From contig NZ_LMSS01000003.1 in assembly GCF_001429605.1 (NCBI RefSeq), positions 62,001-126,000 of the forward strand: 64,000 nt of DNA, in the 5' to 3' direction. Source of the DNA: Phycicoccus sp. Soil802 (GTDB taxonomy: Bacteria; Actinomycetota; Actinomycetes; Actinomycetales; Dermatophilaceae). Position 1 is the stretch's first letter, and each line of letters opens with the position of its first letter. Below the pieces are notes generated by a model. The model saw nothing but the letters and a program-made list of their open reading frames with translations. It was not told the DNA's origin and ran no database searches. Below are positions 16,808 through 26,900 of the stretch, one piece after another. The position numbers were made by a program, and so were the translations under genes.

Positions 16808-18244
16808 ATGACCGAGCTCTCGACGGTGCCCGAGGCCAGCGAAGCGGCGTCGCGCTACGCGTGGGGCGAGGCATTCCAGCTCTTCGCGGCAGCGGACGCT
16901 GTCCAGCCGCTGGGTCCCGATGAGCTCGACCAGATGGCCGAATGCGCGTGGTGGATCGGAAAGATGCGCCACTGCATGGCGCTCCGTGAGCGCGCCTACG
17001 AGACGCACCTCAAGCTGGGCAACCCGCGCCGGGCTGCTCACGTGGCCATCGACCTGGCCCAGCACTACGGCGATCTCGGTGAACGCGGCACGGCCACGGC
17101 GTGGCTGCAGAACGCCACCCGCCTGCTCGACGGACAGCCCGAGAGCGCCGAGCACGGGTGGCTCAGCTTCGCGCGCAGCATCGCCGCCCGCGACGATGGC
17201 GACCTCGATGCGGCGGTCAAGCATGCCGCGCAGGCCGAGGCGCTGGGCTCACGTCATGGCGACAAGGACCTGTTCGCCCTGGGCCACGCTTTCCAAGGTA
17301 TCGCCCTGGTGTACACCGACGACCCCGAACAGGGCCTGCCGATGGTGGAGGAGGCGACAGAAGGCGCCGTGGCCGGGGACCTGGGTGCCCGGGCGACCGG
17401 AATGATCTACTGCATGATGATCGCGGTCAACGCCCAGGTGGCCGACTGGCAGGCAGCCGGCCGCTGGACCGAGGCGGCCACGCGGTGGTGCGACCGGCAG
17501 GCCATCAACGGGTTCCCCGGGGTCTGCAGGGTGCACCGCGCCGAGATCCTGCGCCTGCGAGGTTTCCTGGCCGAGGCCCAGGAAGAGGCTCTGACCGCGA
17601 CCACGGAGCTGGGCTCGTTCAACCTGATGTTCTCCGCGCTCGCCTTCCGGGAGCTGGGCGAGGTCCGGCTCAAGATGGGGGAGATCGACGCGGCTGAGGA
17701 GGCCTTCCGGCAGGCGGAGGAGATGGGTGTGACGCCGCAGCCGGGTCGCGCCCGGGCGCTCGTCCAGCGGGGTCGCCCGGGGGCCGCCGCCACCGCCCTG
17801 CGGCGGGTCCTCGGCAGCAAGGGCATGGGTGCCCTCGAGAGGGCGAAGCTCCTGCCCACCCAGCTCGAGGTGGCCCTGATGCTCGACGACCTCCCGACGG
17901 CGCGCATGGCCGCGACCGAGCTGGCCGAGATCGCCGTGAACCACCGGACCCCCGCCCTGCGGGCGATCGCCGACGCTGGCGAAGCCGCGGTCCAGCTCGC
18001 CCAGGGCGATCTTGCGGAGGCCGAGAGGGCGGCACGCAATGCGCACAAGCTCTTCACCGAGATCGACCTGACCTACGAGGCAGCCCGGGTCGCCTCGCTG
18101 CTCGGTCGCATCCACGAGGCCGCGGGCGACCTGGATCGTGCCCGGGCGCAGCACGAAGCCGCACTGACGACCTACGCCAGGATCGGGGCCGTGGTGGACG
18201 CCGCAGCCGAGCGGGCGGTCCTGGCCACACCCGGTCCGGCCTAG
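16808..18244 (+). CDS. Tetratricopeptide-repeat protein
   Basis: A 478-residue helical repeat protein. The repeats resemble the C-terminal part of LuxR/BTAD regulators (AAHVAIDLAQHYGDLGERGTA, AFRELGEVRLKMGEIDAAEE, VASLLGRIHEAAGDLDRARA), but there is no DNA-binding or nucleotide-binding domain. It may be a protein-interaction scaffold. It is divergent from the receiver-reductase fusion across 64 bp that contain TGACGTCA (16754-16761), so the two may be functionally linked. Confidence 0.75.
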   Translation: MTELSTVPEASEAASRYAWGEAFQLFAAADAVQPLGPDELDQMAECAWWIGKMRHCMALRERAYETHLKLGNPRRAAHVAIDLAQHYGDLGERGTATAWLQNATRLLDGQPESAEHGWLSFARSIAARDDGDLDAAVKHAAQAEALGSRHGDKDLFALGHAFQGIALVYTDDPEQGLPMVEEATEGAVAGDLGARATGMIYCMMIAVNAQVADWQAAGRWTEAATRWCDRQAINGFPGVCRVHRAEILRLRGFLAEAQEEALTATTELGSFNLMFSALAFRELGEVRLKMGEIDAAEEAFRQAEEMGVTPQPGRARALVQRGRPGAAATALRRVLGSKGMGALERAKLLPTQLEVALMLDDLPTARMAATELAEIAVNHRTPALRAIADAGEAAVQLAQGDLAEAERAARNAHKLFTEIDLTYEAARVASLLGRIHEAAGDLDRARAQHEAALTTYARIGAVVDAAAERAVLATPGPA

Positions 18245-18350
18245 CTGCGGTCAACGGCTTCACCCTGACCTGCGCTCACCCGTTGCGTGGCGATGGCCCC
18301 GGCAGCCTGTGGCTATCGACGTCCACCCCTGCAAGCGGTCCAATGGTTCC

Positions 18351-19658
18351 GTGTCGAATGCCTCTCCCGTCACGACGGCCCGGGGGGTCGAGCGGACCTA
18401 CCTGATGCTGTTGCTCGGTAACACCCTTGCCCAGGCGCTGATCTGGGGCATCAACACGATCTTCCTGCTCGACGCGGGCCTGTCGAACCTCGAGGCCTTC
18501 GCGGCGAACGCCTTCTTCACCGCAGGCATGGTGATCTTCGAGGTGCCCACGGGCGTGGTCGCCGACACGATCGGTCGCCGCGCGTCCTACCTGCTCGGCA
18601 CGATCACCCTCAGCGCGGCGACGCTGGCGTACGTGGGGCTCTGGCACTGGCACGCGGCGTTCTGGCTGTGGGCCCTGGCGTCCATCGCGCTGGGGCTGGG
18701 CTTCACCTTCTTCTCGGGTGCGGTCGAGGCGTGGCTCATCGACGCCCTGGCTGCGGTCAACTTCACCGGCACGGTCGAGTCGGTGTTCGGCCGCGGTCAG
18801 GTGGTGGGCGGGGCCGCGATGCTCGTCGGCTCGCTCGGCGGCGGTGTCATCGCCCAGCACACGTCGGTCGGCGTTCCCTTCGTCCTGCGCGCCGCGATCC
18901 TCGCGGTCATGTTCCTGTTCGCGTCAGTGGTGATGCACGACATCGGCTTCACGCCCGACCCGCGTGGGCGCCCGCTGGCCGAGATGCGGCACATCGTCGC
19001 GACCTCCGTGGACCTCGGGTGGCGGGTCCCTGCCGTCAAGTGGCTGATGGTCGAGTCGCTGTTCACCGGCGGCGTGGCCATCTACGCCTTCTACGCGCTG
19101 CAGCCGTACCTCCTCGAGCTCTACGGCGACCCCCACGCCTACCAGGTTGCCGGTCTCGCGGCCGCGATCGTCGCGGGGGCCCAGATCCTCGGAGGGCTGA
19201 TCGCTCCCCGCGTCCGCCGCCTCGTCCACCGCCGGACGAGCGCGCTGACCGCGATCTCGGCCCTGGGGACCCTGGCCCTGGCGCTCATGGGCTTGCTGCA
19301 GAGCTTCTGGGTCGTCATCACGCTGGTGAGCCTGTGGGGTCTGCTCTGGGCGGCAGCGATGCCGATCCGCCAGACCTACCTGAACGGCCTCATCCCCTCC
19401 AAGCAGCGGGCCACGATCTTGTCCTTCGACTCGCTGATGGGCTCCAGCGGTGGAGTCTGGGGGCAGCCGGTGCTGGGCAAGTCAGCGGACGTGTGGGGGT
19501 ACGGCCCGTCATACGTGGTCGGTGCCGCGATCTCCGCTCTCGCGCTGCCGGCACTTCTTCTCTCGCGTCGCCAGAACGCCCCGGCCGACTGGGTCACGAC
19601 CAGCCCCACCGCCCCCGGCGTGGCACCAACAACCCCGGCGGGATCAGAAGGCGCTTGA
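18351..19658 (+). CDS. MFS transporter
   Basis: A major facilitator transporter of 435 residues with about twelve hydrophobic helices. FEVPTGVVADTIGRRASYLLG is the loop 2-3 signature (D-x-x-GRR). I prefer GTG 18351 (VSNASPVTT) because the first helix follows directly; GTG 18309 would add 14 charged residues. The C-terminal tail is Pro/Thr/Ala-rich and disordered. No neighbouring enzyme indicates the substrate; drug or metabolite efflux is the default guess. Confidence 0.82.
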   Translation: MSNASPVTTARGVERTYLMLLLGNTLAQALIWGINTIFLLDAGLSNLEAFAANAFFTAGMVIFEVPTGVVADTIGRRASYLLGTITLSAATLAYVGLWHWHAAFWLWALASIALGLGFTFFSGAVEAWLIDALAAVNFTGTVESVFGRGQVVGGAAMLVGSLGGGVIAQHTSVGVPFVLRAAILAVMFLFASVVMHDIGFTPDPRGRPLAEMRHIVATSVDLGWRVPAVKWLMVESLFTGGVAIYAFYALQPYLLELYGDPHAYQVAGLAAAIVAGAQILGGLIAPRVRRLVHRRTSALTAISALGTLALALMGLLQSFWVVITLVSLWGLLWAAAMPIRQTYLNGLIPSKQRATILSFDSLMGSSGGVWGQPVLGKSADVWGYGPSYVVGAAISALALPALLLSRRQNAPADWVTTSPTAPGVAPTTPAGSEGA

Positions 19659-19660
19659 CC

Positions 19661-20089
19661 TCACAGCATTCCCTGGCTGCGCGCCCGCTCCACGACCGAT
19701 TCCAGGTCGAGGCCGTACGCCGAGCGGCCGGTCGCCGCAAATGCCGTCAGCCGCTCCGCGGCGCGTTCGAAGAGTCGTTCGGCTCCAACCCGATTGCCGC
19801 GGGCCGCATGCGTCATGGCAACGCAGACCTGCGCAAGCCCTTGCCACAGGTCGCGTTCGTCGACCGGTCCGGCCTTCCACCGCGCCTCCAGGACCTCATG
19901 GGCTGAGAACGGACGGCCTGCTGCCACGAGCTCGCGAGCCGTCTTCAGCGTCTCCAGGGGAGGCAGGGCCTCCTCCGACACCGGCTCGACGCCTTCGGCG
20001 CCATAGGGCAACGGGCGGCCCAAGGCGTCGCGAGGCCTGGCCTGGCGCGCGCGGCCTTCGATGTCACGGTCACGATCGGGTCCGGTCAT
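19661..20089 (-). CDS. DUF309 protein
   Basis: A 142-residue protein with the DUF309 core RPFSAHEVLEARWK and WQGLAQVCVAMTHAARGN. The conserved His-Glu and Trp are characteristic of this small helical family. Biochemical function is unknown. The stop lies 2 nt from the convergent MFS gene. Confidence 0.82.
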   Translation of the reverse strand: MTGPDRDRDIEGRARQARPRDALGRPLPYGAEGVEPVSEEALPPLETLKTARELVAAGRPFSAHEVLEARWKAGPVDERDLWQGLAQVCVAMTHAARGNRVGAERLFERAAERLTAFAATGRSAYGLDLESVVERARSQGML

Positions 20090-20137
20090 ACGACCAGTCT
20101 CCCAACAGATGGCGCCGCCGGGCGGTTCACCGAGGCG

Positions 20138-20551
20138 TCACCTCGCTGGCGCGCTTGCGAAGAACGCGTCCACCTCCTCCTGGTCGGCGCACCAACCCCA
20201 CGCCTCGACGATGCGCGCGTCGTGGTCGAAGCGGAGGACGTGCCCACCCGTCGTGTCGAGCGCGCGGCCCAGCCTGCGTCCCTGGATGCGGCACACAGAG
20301 ACCACGATCTCCTGGTTGGCGGCCAAGGACTCGACGGCGATCTGCCACTCCTCGAGCGGCTGCATGCGTGCGGGCATGTCGGTGAAGTAGGCGTCCTGCG
20401 AGTAGTCACCGGACAGGTCGGTGTCACCCGGAACGTGCCACACGAAGTCGCTCGCGAAGAACCGCCGTCGTTCCTCGTCGGTCGCGGCCGATCCGGCCGC
20501 GTAGAACGCTCTTGCTGCAGCCAGGTTGCTGCGCTGGGAGTCACCCACCAC
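20138..20551 (-). CDS. SnoaL/NTF2-like protein
   Basis: A 137-residue NTF2-fold protein: NLAAARAFYAAGSAATDEERRR, the core DFVWHVPGDTDLSG, and the terminal strand VLRFDHDARIVEAWGW. It starts with tandem GTG codons at 20551. This fold covers isomerases, cyclases, dehydratases and ligand carriers, so no activity is assigned. Confidence 0.72.
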   Translation of the reverse strand: MVGDSQRSNLAAARAFYAAGSAATDEERRRFFASDFVWHVPGDTDLSGDYSQDAYFTDMPARMQPLEEWQIAVESLAANQEIVVSVCRIQGRRLGRALDTTGGHVLRFDHDARIVEAWGWCADQEEVDAFFASAPAR

Positions 20552-20587
20552 GCCATTATCGCCGCGTGCAGCCAGCGCTGGAAGGAG

Positions 20588-21433
20588 TCAGCGGCGCGCG
20601 GTGATGAGCCAGGCACCAGACCCAAGGCGCACGCCGTCCTCGCCCGCATGTGCGGCCATCACCTCGTGGAGGTTCGCCTCGGCCTGCCGCTTGCCGGCGT
20701 CGTCCAGCTTGTCGAACAGCCACCGCATCTGGCCGACCACGAACGCGGTTGCGGTGCCCGCGTCGGGCCCGAACCACAGCGGTTCGTCACAGGCCGCGAA
20801 CACGACATCGGCCCAGCCGGCCCCGTGGAGCACGTCGCGCACCCGGTCGGGGTCACTGAGAGTGAACGGCCCCGGCGCATCGGGCGGCGGTGGAGGCATC
20901 GGCAGCACCCGCCCGATCGCTCCGAAGAACTCGCGGAGCCATTCGTTGTCCTCGATCCCGCGCCACACGAGCATCGCCAGCCGGCCGCCAGGTCGCGTCG
21001 CCCTGGCCAGGTTGGCGAACGCCATCGCCGGGTCCGCAAAGAACATCGTGCCGGTCCGGCTGGCGATCACGTCGAAGGACCCAGGCCCGAAGTCGTGCAC
21101 CTGAGCATCGGCCTGCACGAAGCTCGCCGGGAGCCCGCCGGCCCGACCCCGCGCCACCGCGAGCTGGGCAGTCGACAGGTCGACGCCCAGTGCGGTCGCG
21201 CCCGGCGCCTGACGCACCACATCGATCGCGAGCTCACCCGAACCACACCCCACGTCGAGGATCCGCTCCCCCGGCTGTGCCCCGATCGCCGCCAGCAGGG
21301 TCGGCTGGTAGAGGGCGACGGAGGCGTTGTAGGTCGCTGAGTGCTCGGCCCAATAGGCCCCGTGCTCGCCATCCCAGTCGCGGAGGATCCGCGCGTTGCG
21401 TGGGTCGATCTCCAGCGTCATGTCGTCCATCAT
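20588..21433 (-). CDS. Class I SAM-dependent methyltransferase
   Basis: A 281-residue methyltransferase. SAM motif I is ERILDVGCGSGELAIDV; post-motif I is ALGVDLST; motif II/III regions are SFDVIASRTGTMFF and LARATRPGGRLAML. ATG 21433 has GAGGAGG 5 nt upstream. Divergent from a PadR regulator across a 62-bp region with direct repeats, so it is probably PadR-controlled. Acceptor unknown. Confidence 0.87.
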   Translation of the reverse strand: MMDDMTLEIDPRNARILRDWDGEHGAYWAEHSATYNASVALYQPTLLAAIGAQPGERILDVGCGSGELAIDVVRQAPGATALGVDLSTAQLAVARGRAGGLPASFVQADAQVHDFGPGSFDVIASRTGTMFFADPAMAFANLARATRPGGRLAMLVWRGIEDNEWLREFFGAIGRVLPMPPPPPDAPGPFTLSDPDRVRDVLHGAGWADVVFAACDEPLWFGPDAGTATAFVVGQMRWLFDKLDDAGKRQAEANLHEVMAAHAGEDGVRLGSGAWLITARR

Positions 21434-21448
21434 CGACGCCTCCTCGAA

Positions 21449-21490
21449 TAGTCCCAAAGAGAGTATGTGATATTTTTAGTCCCGAAGGGA
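21449..21490. promoter_or_regulatory. Direct repeats, candidate PadR operator
   Basis: TAGTCCCAAAGAGA (21449-21462) and TAGTCCCGAAGGGA (21477-21490) are 14-nt direct repeats with 12 identities. They lie 28 bp apart in an AT-rich gap between the methyltransferase and PadR genes. The second contains TCCC-GAA-GGGA. Likely autoregulatory binding sites. Confidence 0.45.
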
Positions 21491-21495
21491 GGGTC

Positions 21496-22137
21496 ATGTC
21501 AACCACACCTCCACGACTCACGACGACGACCTATGGCGTGCTCGGCCTCCTGGCGGTTCGCCCGCACTCGACCTACGAGCTCGCCAAAGCGATGGGCCGC
21601 AGCGTCGGCCGGGCGTGGCCACGCGCCCAGAGCAAGCTGTTCGAGGAGCCCAAGAAGCTGGTCAGCCACGGATATGCCAGCGCTCGCGAGGACTTCGTCG
21701 GTCGCCGTCCGCGCACCGTGTACACGATCACCCGGTCCGGCCGACGCGCGCTCGCCACCTGGCTCGCCGACCCCGGCGACGGACCAGTGCTTGAGTTCGA
21801 AGGACTGGTCAAGCTGGTGTTTGCGGACCACGGCACCCGCGACGATGCGCTCGCCACCATTGCCCGCGCCCGTGAGTGGGCAGTCGAGATGAATGCCGGA
21901 AGCCTCGAGGCCGGCGAGAGGTTCGTCGAGAACAGCGGGCTGTACGAACAGCGCCGCGCCACCACGCTGCTCTTCGGCGCCTTCTTCACTGACTTCTACG
22001 CGCTGGTCGCCACCTGGGCGGAATGGGCCGAAGCCGAGGTGGCCGGCTGGCCCGAGGACATCGCCAGTCACCGCATCCCGCCCGAGCGGATCCGCGAAGT
22101 GCTCGAACGGGCGCGCTGGTCCCAGCAACCGGATTGA
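21496..22137 (+). CDS. PadR-family regulator
   Basis: A 213-residue PadR protein. The winged helix reads TYGVLGLLAVRPHSTYELAKAM then RVYTI-like PRTVYTITRSGRRAL. The C-terminal half is a helical dimerisation domain (TTLLFGAFFTDFYALVATWAEW). ATG 21496 has GGAGGG just upstream. Divergent from the methyltransferase gene. Inducer unknown. Confidence 0.86.
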   Translation: MSTTPPRLTTTTYGVLGLLAVRPHSTYELAKAMGRSVGRAWPRAQSKLFEEPKKLVSHGYASAREDFVGRRPRTVYTITRSGRRALATWLADPGDGPVLEFEGLVKLVFADHGTRDDALATIARAREWAVEMNAGSLEAGERFVENSGLYEQRRATTLLFGAFFTDFYALVATWAEWAEAEVAGWPEDIASHRIPPERIREVLERARWSQQPD

Positions 22138-22214
22138 CGTACCCATGCCTTCGGCTTCGGCCCTCGCCGCGGTGGGGCGCCAGGTCGTAGGGTGGCGGCC
22201 GAGAGGAGGCGGCG

Positions 22215-22811
22215 ATGGCCGATCCCGTGCGCGACATCATCGGGGACTACCAGGCCTTCGCCGCGCAGCAGGCCGAGCGCCTCCTGTCCCGAGGCATCGA
22301 CATCCGCCCCTACGCGCTCAGCCACCTGGCCTTCCGAGTGCCGGAGTGGGACCAGTACGTGCACGTGCGGACCCTGCTGGAACGGCACGCGGTCGCCAAT
22401 CGCGAGAACGTCTGGAACGGTCGCCCGATCTCCTTGATCGTCCCCGCGGTTCCGCTCGAGGTCCTGGACGGCAAGGCCGTCCCGCTCATCGAGCTCATCC
22501 CGCCTGTGCACCAGCGCGTCTACAAGATGGGGCTGGAGCACCTCGGCGTGGTGGTCGGCGACACCTTCGACGCCTTCGTCGAGACCCACAAGCCCGTCCT
22601 CACGGGACAGCAGTTCCAAGGCCCGAACAGCACACCGGACCCCGTCTACGTCCTGTTCGAGGACTTCACGCACGTGAAGTTCTATCGGCTCTCCTTGCGG
22701 GCATCCGTCGAGCTGGATGCCGGCCCGTTCGCTGACGGGTTCGACCACGTCGACGACTGGGAGCCCCAGCGACTCGTGACCGCGACCGGTCCGAACCCAC
22801 TGCCGCGATGA
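22215..22811 (+). CDS. YecM-like VOC-fold protein
   Basis: A 198-residue protein resembling E. coli YecM. Shared elements are LSHLAFRVPEWDQY (DHLALR in YecM), RENVWNGRPISLI (SENMINGRPICLF), VYKMGLEHLGVVV (EGWEHIEIV) and the C-terminal HVKFY (TIKFH). These positions correspond to the predicted metal site of the vicinal-oxygen-chelate fold. AGGAGG lies 5 nt before ATG 22215. Activity unknown. Confidence 0.7.
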   Translation: MADPVRDIIGDYQAFAAQQAERLLSRGIDIRPYALSHLAFRVPEWDQYVHVRTLLERHAVANRENVWNGRPISLIVPAVPLEVLDGKAVPLIELIPPVHQRVYKMGLEHLGVVVGDTFDAFVETHKPVLTGQQFQGPNSTPDPVYVLFEDFTHVKFYRLSLRASVELDAGPFADGFDHVDDWEPQRLVTATGPNPLPR

Positions 22812-22854
22812 GCGGCGCCTGCGGCTCGGCCCTGCTCGCAGAAGGGTCGTGACC

Positions 22855-23337
22855 ATGGCCCGGGGATCGGATGGGCAGGCGCGCAGTCCGCGGCTGCCTC
22901 CGACCTGGTTCATCCATCTGGCGTGGCGCACCCACCGAGGCCTGTACCGAGTCTCGCGTGGGCGCGTCGGTCTGTGGCGACCCAAGCAAAACCGTTGGGG
23001 CACCTTGCGACTCACGACCACGGGACGACGATCGGGTCAGCCGCGAAGTGTGATCCTCGGGTACTTCGAGGACGGCCCGAACCTGGTCACGTTGGCGATG
23101 AACGGTTGGGCCGACGGCGAGCCTGCGTGGTGGCTGAATCTCCAGGAACAGCCGGTCGCCGCGGTTGACCTCGCCGGCGGTGGGGGCACCGTGAGGGCAC
23201 GCGCGGCCGAAGGGGAGGAGCGTGATCGGCTGTGGGCGCGATGGCGTGAGATCGACACCCAGCTGGATGCGTATGCCGCGCTGCGCACCACTGAGACTGC
23301 GGTCGTGGTCCTCGAGCTCGTCCCCAAGACCAGCTAG
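22855..23337 (+). CDS. Ddn-like F420/FMN-type nitroreductase fold protein
   Basis: A 160-residue split-barrel protein of the DUF385/Ddn family. Diagnostic elements are LRLTTTGRRSGQPRSVILGYF and LVTLAMNGWADGEPAWWLNLQEQP (the AxxxGxxxxPxWxxNL pattern of deazaflavin-dependent nitroreductases). ATG 22855 or GTG 22849 may start it. Family members use F420H2 in mycobacteria; many homologues are untested. Confidence 0.83.
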   Translation: MARGSDGQARSPRLPPTWFIHLAWRTHRGLYRVSRGRVGLWRPKQNRWGTLRLTTTGRRSGQPRSVILGYFEDGPNLVTLAMNGWADGEPAWWLNLQEQPVAAVDLAGGGGTVRARAAEGEERDRLWARWREIDTQLDAYAALRTTETAVVVLELVPKTS

Positions 23338-23429
23338 CGCGGCGCACTAGGCGCGATGGCCGATGACAGGGACCGCCGGCCCGGTCCACCATGAACAGCA
23401 CCAACGAAGCGGCTGCATGAGGAGGACCA

Positions 23430-23684
23430 GTGCTGTTCCACATCACGCAGGTTCACAGTCCTGAGCTCTGCCCCCGAGACGAGGGCGGCTCGAACTCGCT
23501 GTATGACGACAGCGTCGAGGGGGTCACGCTGATCGGTCGCTACGGCGCGAACGCCCAGCACACCCTCTTCCTGGTCGTCGAGGCCGACGACGTCAACGCC
23601 GTGCACAAGTTCCTCTGGCCCGGCTTCAAGCGCTGCACCAGCACGATCACGCCGGTCAGCGAGATCCCCGTCCCGAAGGACTGA
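23430..23684 (+). CDS. Small hypothetical protein (84 aa)
   Basis: GTG 23430 follows GAGGA. The 84-residue product (MLFHITQVHSPELCP, then HTLFLVVEADDVNAVHKFLWPG) has a beta-alpha-beta pattern like ferredoxin-fold dimeric proteins such as DUF3303 or muconolactone-isomerase-like families. I do not recognise it firmly. It lacks membrane segments and has two cysteines. Confidence 0.6.
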   Translation: MLFHITQVHSPELCPRDEGGSNSLYDDSVEGVTLIGRYGANAQHTLFLVVEADDVNAVHKFLWPGFKRCTSTITPVSEIPVPKD

Positions 23685-23954
23685 TCCAGCCGCAAGGGCA
23701 ACCCGGCCCGAGGCGGCACGCACGCGGCATACCGCGCGACGGAACACCGCAGTCAGCGCCACGTGATCGCGGCGGCAGCGCAGCACGTGCCTGTCCGTTA
23801 GTTGCCGGTTCAGTGGCCGTTCAGGCCGTCGAGGCTCAGCCTTCTGGCTGCATCTCCATGCATACCCACGAGGGGACCGTGGCTGGACCGTGGATGGTGC
23901 TCTACTCGGCGGGCCCGACTTCGGCCGATATTTGACAGAAAGCATCCACATTTC
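23685..23954. other. Intergenic region upstream of the secreted Ig-repeat protein
   Basis: 270 bp without a gene. It holds one copy of the recurrent CGGCATAC octamer (23725-23732). Its last 60 bp are less GC-rich (GATATTTGACAGAAAGCATC), consistent with the promoter and leader of the downstream gene. I see no clear terminator for the 84-aa gene. Confidence 0.5.
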
Positions 23955-26900
23955 ATGATCTCTCTTCGCCGCCGCCTGCTTGCCGCAGGTGTCACCGTCA
24001 GCACCATGACGGCCGCGGCCGTCATCGCAGCCACTCCGTCCGCCGCCGCCATCACCACTGACACGGCCCAGACCTTCTTCGCCACCGGGAGCGTCCAGAC
24101 CTGGACCGTGCCCGCTGGAGTCACGCAGCTCTACGTCGACATCGCCGGTGCGCAGGGCGGCGCGGCATACGGCGGAGGCTGGGGCGGAGCCGAGCTGACC
24201 GGCACGATCTCCGTGACCCCGGGCGACACGCTCCACATCATCGCCGGCAGCATGGGCCGCGACGGCGTGAGGTTCGGTGCCGGGGCCGGCGGTGGCGGCG
24301 GGTCATTCGTCTACACCACCGCGGACCAGAGCGGCATCCTGGCTGCGGCGGGCGGCGGCGGAGGCGCGGGATCGAACGTGTTCCCCTTCGAAGCCAGCAC
24401 CAGCACCTCCGGCGTGGCAGGTGGCAACGGCGGTGGCGCTGGAGGCACCAGCGGCAACGGCGGCGGTGCCGGCACCGCCGGCGGTGGCGGCGGGCTGCTC
24501 AGCAACGGTGGCAGCGCCCAGGGCGGCGGCGGCCAGTCCGTCGCGAATGGTGCGTCCGGCGGCTCAGGCAGCTATGGAGTCGGCGGCTTCGGCGGTGGCG
24601 GCGGGTCGACTGGCTTCGCAGGCGCCGGCGGTGGCGGTTACAGCGGCGGCGGTGGCGGCCGATACAACGGCAACAACGGCGGCGGTGGCGGCGGCGGGTC
24701 CTACTTCGCGGGCACGCTGACCGGTGCGGTCTCCGGCCACGGCGGCCACGGCATCGTCACGTTGTCCTACCCCGCACACCTCACCGCGAGCTCGCCCGCG
24801 GCCGGGCTTCCCGGTTCCTCCGTGACCATCGACGGCACCGGGCTCGCGGGAGCGACCGTGACCATCGGTGGATACGCCGCCCCGGTGACGTCTTCGAGCG
24901 ACACCCAGGTCGTGGTCACCGTTCCCGCGCCCCCGACGCCCCCCAACGGAAGGCAGAACGTCGCCGTGACCACGGCGGGCGGAGTCACCCTCCCCGCGGT
25001 CGGGGCGTTCACCTACCTGACAGGCGCGCCGGTGTTCACTGCGGCAGCCCCCACCACCGGAACCGTGGGGGAGGCGTACTCGTCCACGTTCACCGCGTCC
25101 GGCTACCCCGACCCCACCTTCACCGTGTCCAGCGGAACGCTGCCGGCAGGGCTCACCCTGACCAGCGCCGGAGTGCTCTCCGGCACTCCGACCAGCGCCG
25201 GGACCTCCACCTTCACGGTCACCGCGAGCAACGGTCTCTCCCCCGACGCGGTCAGCAGCCTCCAGACGATCACGGTCGACCAGGCCCCGCAGGCCATCAC
25301 GTTCACCACGGTCGCGCCCAGCGCTGCCGTGCTGGGAGACACCTATCCGGTCGCGGCCACCGGCGGGGGTTCGGCCAACCCGGTGACGCTCTCCATCGAT
25401 GCGGCCAGCACCTCTACGTGCTCGATCAGCGGTTCGACCGTCACCTTCGACCACGCCGGCACCTGCGTCGTGGACGCCGACCAGGACGGCAACGCCGACT
25501 ACCTGACCGCTCCTCAGGCCCAACAGACCATCGCCGTCGGCGTCGTCGCACAGGCCATCACCTTCGCTCCCCTCACCTCCCCTGCGACCGTGGGCAACAC
25601 CCAGAGCCTCACCGCGGTGGGAGGCGCGTCGGGCAGCCCGGTCACCTTCACCGTCGCACCGGCCACGACCGGCTCGGCCTGCTCGATCGTCGGGACGACC
25701 CTGTCGTTCGACCAGGCCGGCACCTGTGTCGTTGCCGCCAACCAGGCTGGCAGTGCCGACTACGCCGCTGCCCCTGAGGTGAGCCAGACCGTGACCGTCG
25801 CGCTCGCGCCGACCTCGCTGTCGGTTGCCCTCAGCCCGGCCACGTCGGTCTTCGGCCAGACCGCAAGGGCAACCGCCACCGTGGGCGGTGGCCAAGCTGG
25901 GAACGTCCAGTTCTCCGTCGACGGCACCGTCCGCGGAGCACCCGTGACCGTGAGCAACGGCAAGGCGACCAGCCCCGCGCTGGGGACCCTCACGCCGGGC
26001 GCTCACCAGGTCGGGGCGGTCTTTGCGCCTCTCCAGGCGACGAAGTACGCACCGTCCAGCGCAACGCCTCAGACGCTGGTCGTCAACCAGGCTGCGACGA
26101 CACCGACCATCACCGTGCGAGCCAGCAGCATCACGGCCCGGATCGCCCCGGTGGCACCGGGCTCGGGTACCCCGAGCGGTACGGTCAGGTTCACCGTCGA
26201 CGGCACCTCGGTCGGGACTGCGACGCTTGCCGCAGGAGTCGCAACGCTGAGCTACTTACTCCCCACCAGCAAGGCCGACGAGGTTGCCGTCCAGTACCTG
26301 GGCGACGCCAGGTTCCTCGCCTCGTCCGCCACCACCACCCGGCACAACCCGACCATCACGGCGAAGGTCACCAGCGCGTACCCGAAGAGCAAGAGCGGGT
26401 GGTACCGCAGTGCGGTCACGGTGAGCTTCACCTGCACGCCGAACGGCGCCGACCTGGTCGCCGCCTGCCCGCAACCGGCCACGCTCGGCAAGAACGGCGC
26501 CGCGCAGTCCGTCTCCCGCACCATCCTCGCTGAGGACGGTGGTGCCGCGACCGTCTCGGTGACCGGCATCAACGTCGACCAGACCCGCCCGACGGTGGCG
26601 GTCACCGGAGTCTCGACTTCGGCGCCGTACTTCGCCACCGCACCGGCCGGGCGCTGCTCGGCTCGTGATGGGCTCTCCGGCGTTGCGTCCTGCACCATCA
26701 GCCGGCGGGTCAGCGGCGGCAGCGCCGTCTACACCGCGACGGCGACGGACAAGGCCGGCAACGTCTCGACGACGCGGCTCACCGCCAAGGTGTCCACCTT
26801 CGTGATCCAGGGCGCGACCTTCAGCAACGGCATGTACGTGGTGCACCCGGGTCGCACCTACACGATGCTGGCCGCCGCGACGAGCCAGCCGCGGTATGTC

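Noticed and set aside
24275-24720. Possible CRISPR or tandem DNA repeat array
   Set aside because: Periodicity is that of glycine codons in frame with the secreted protein; there are no constant repeats with unique spacers.
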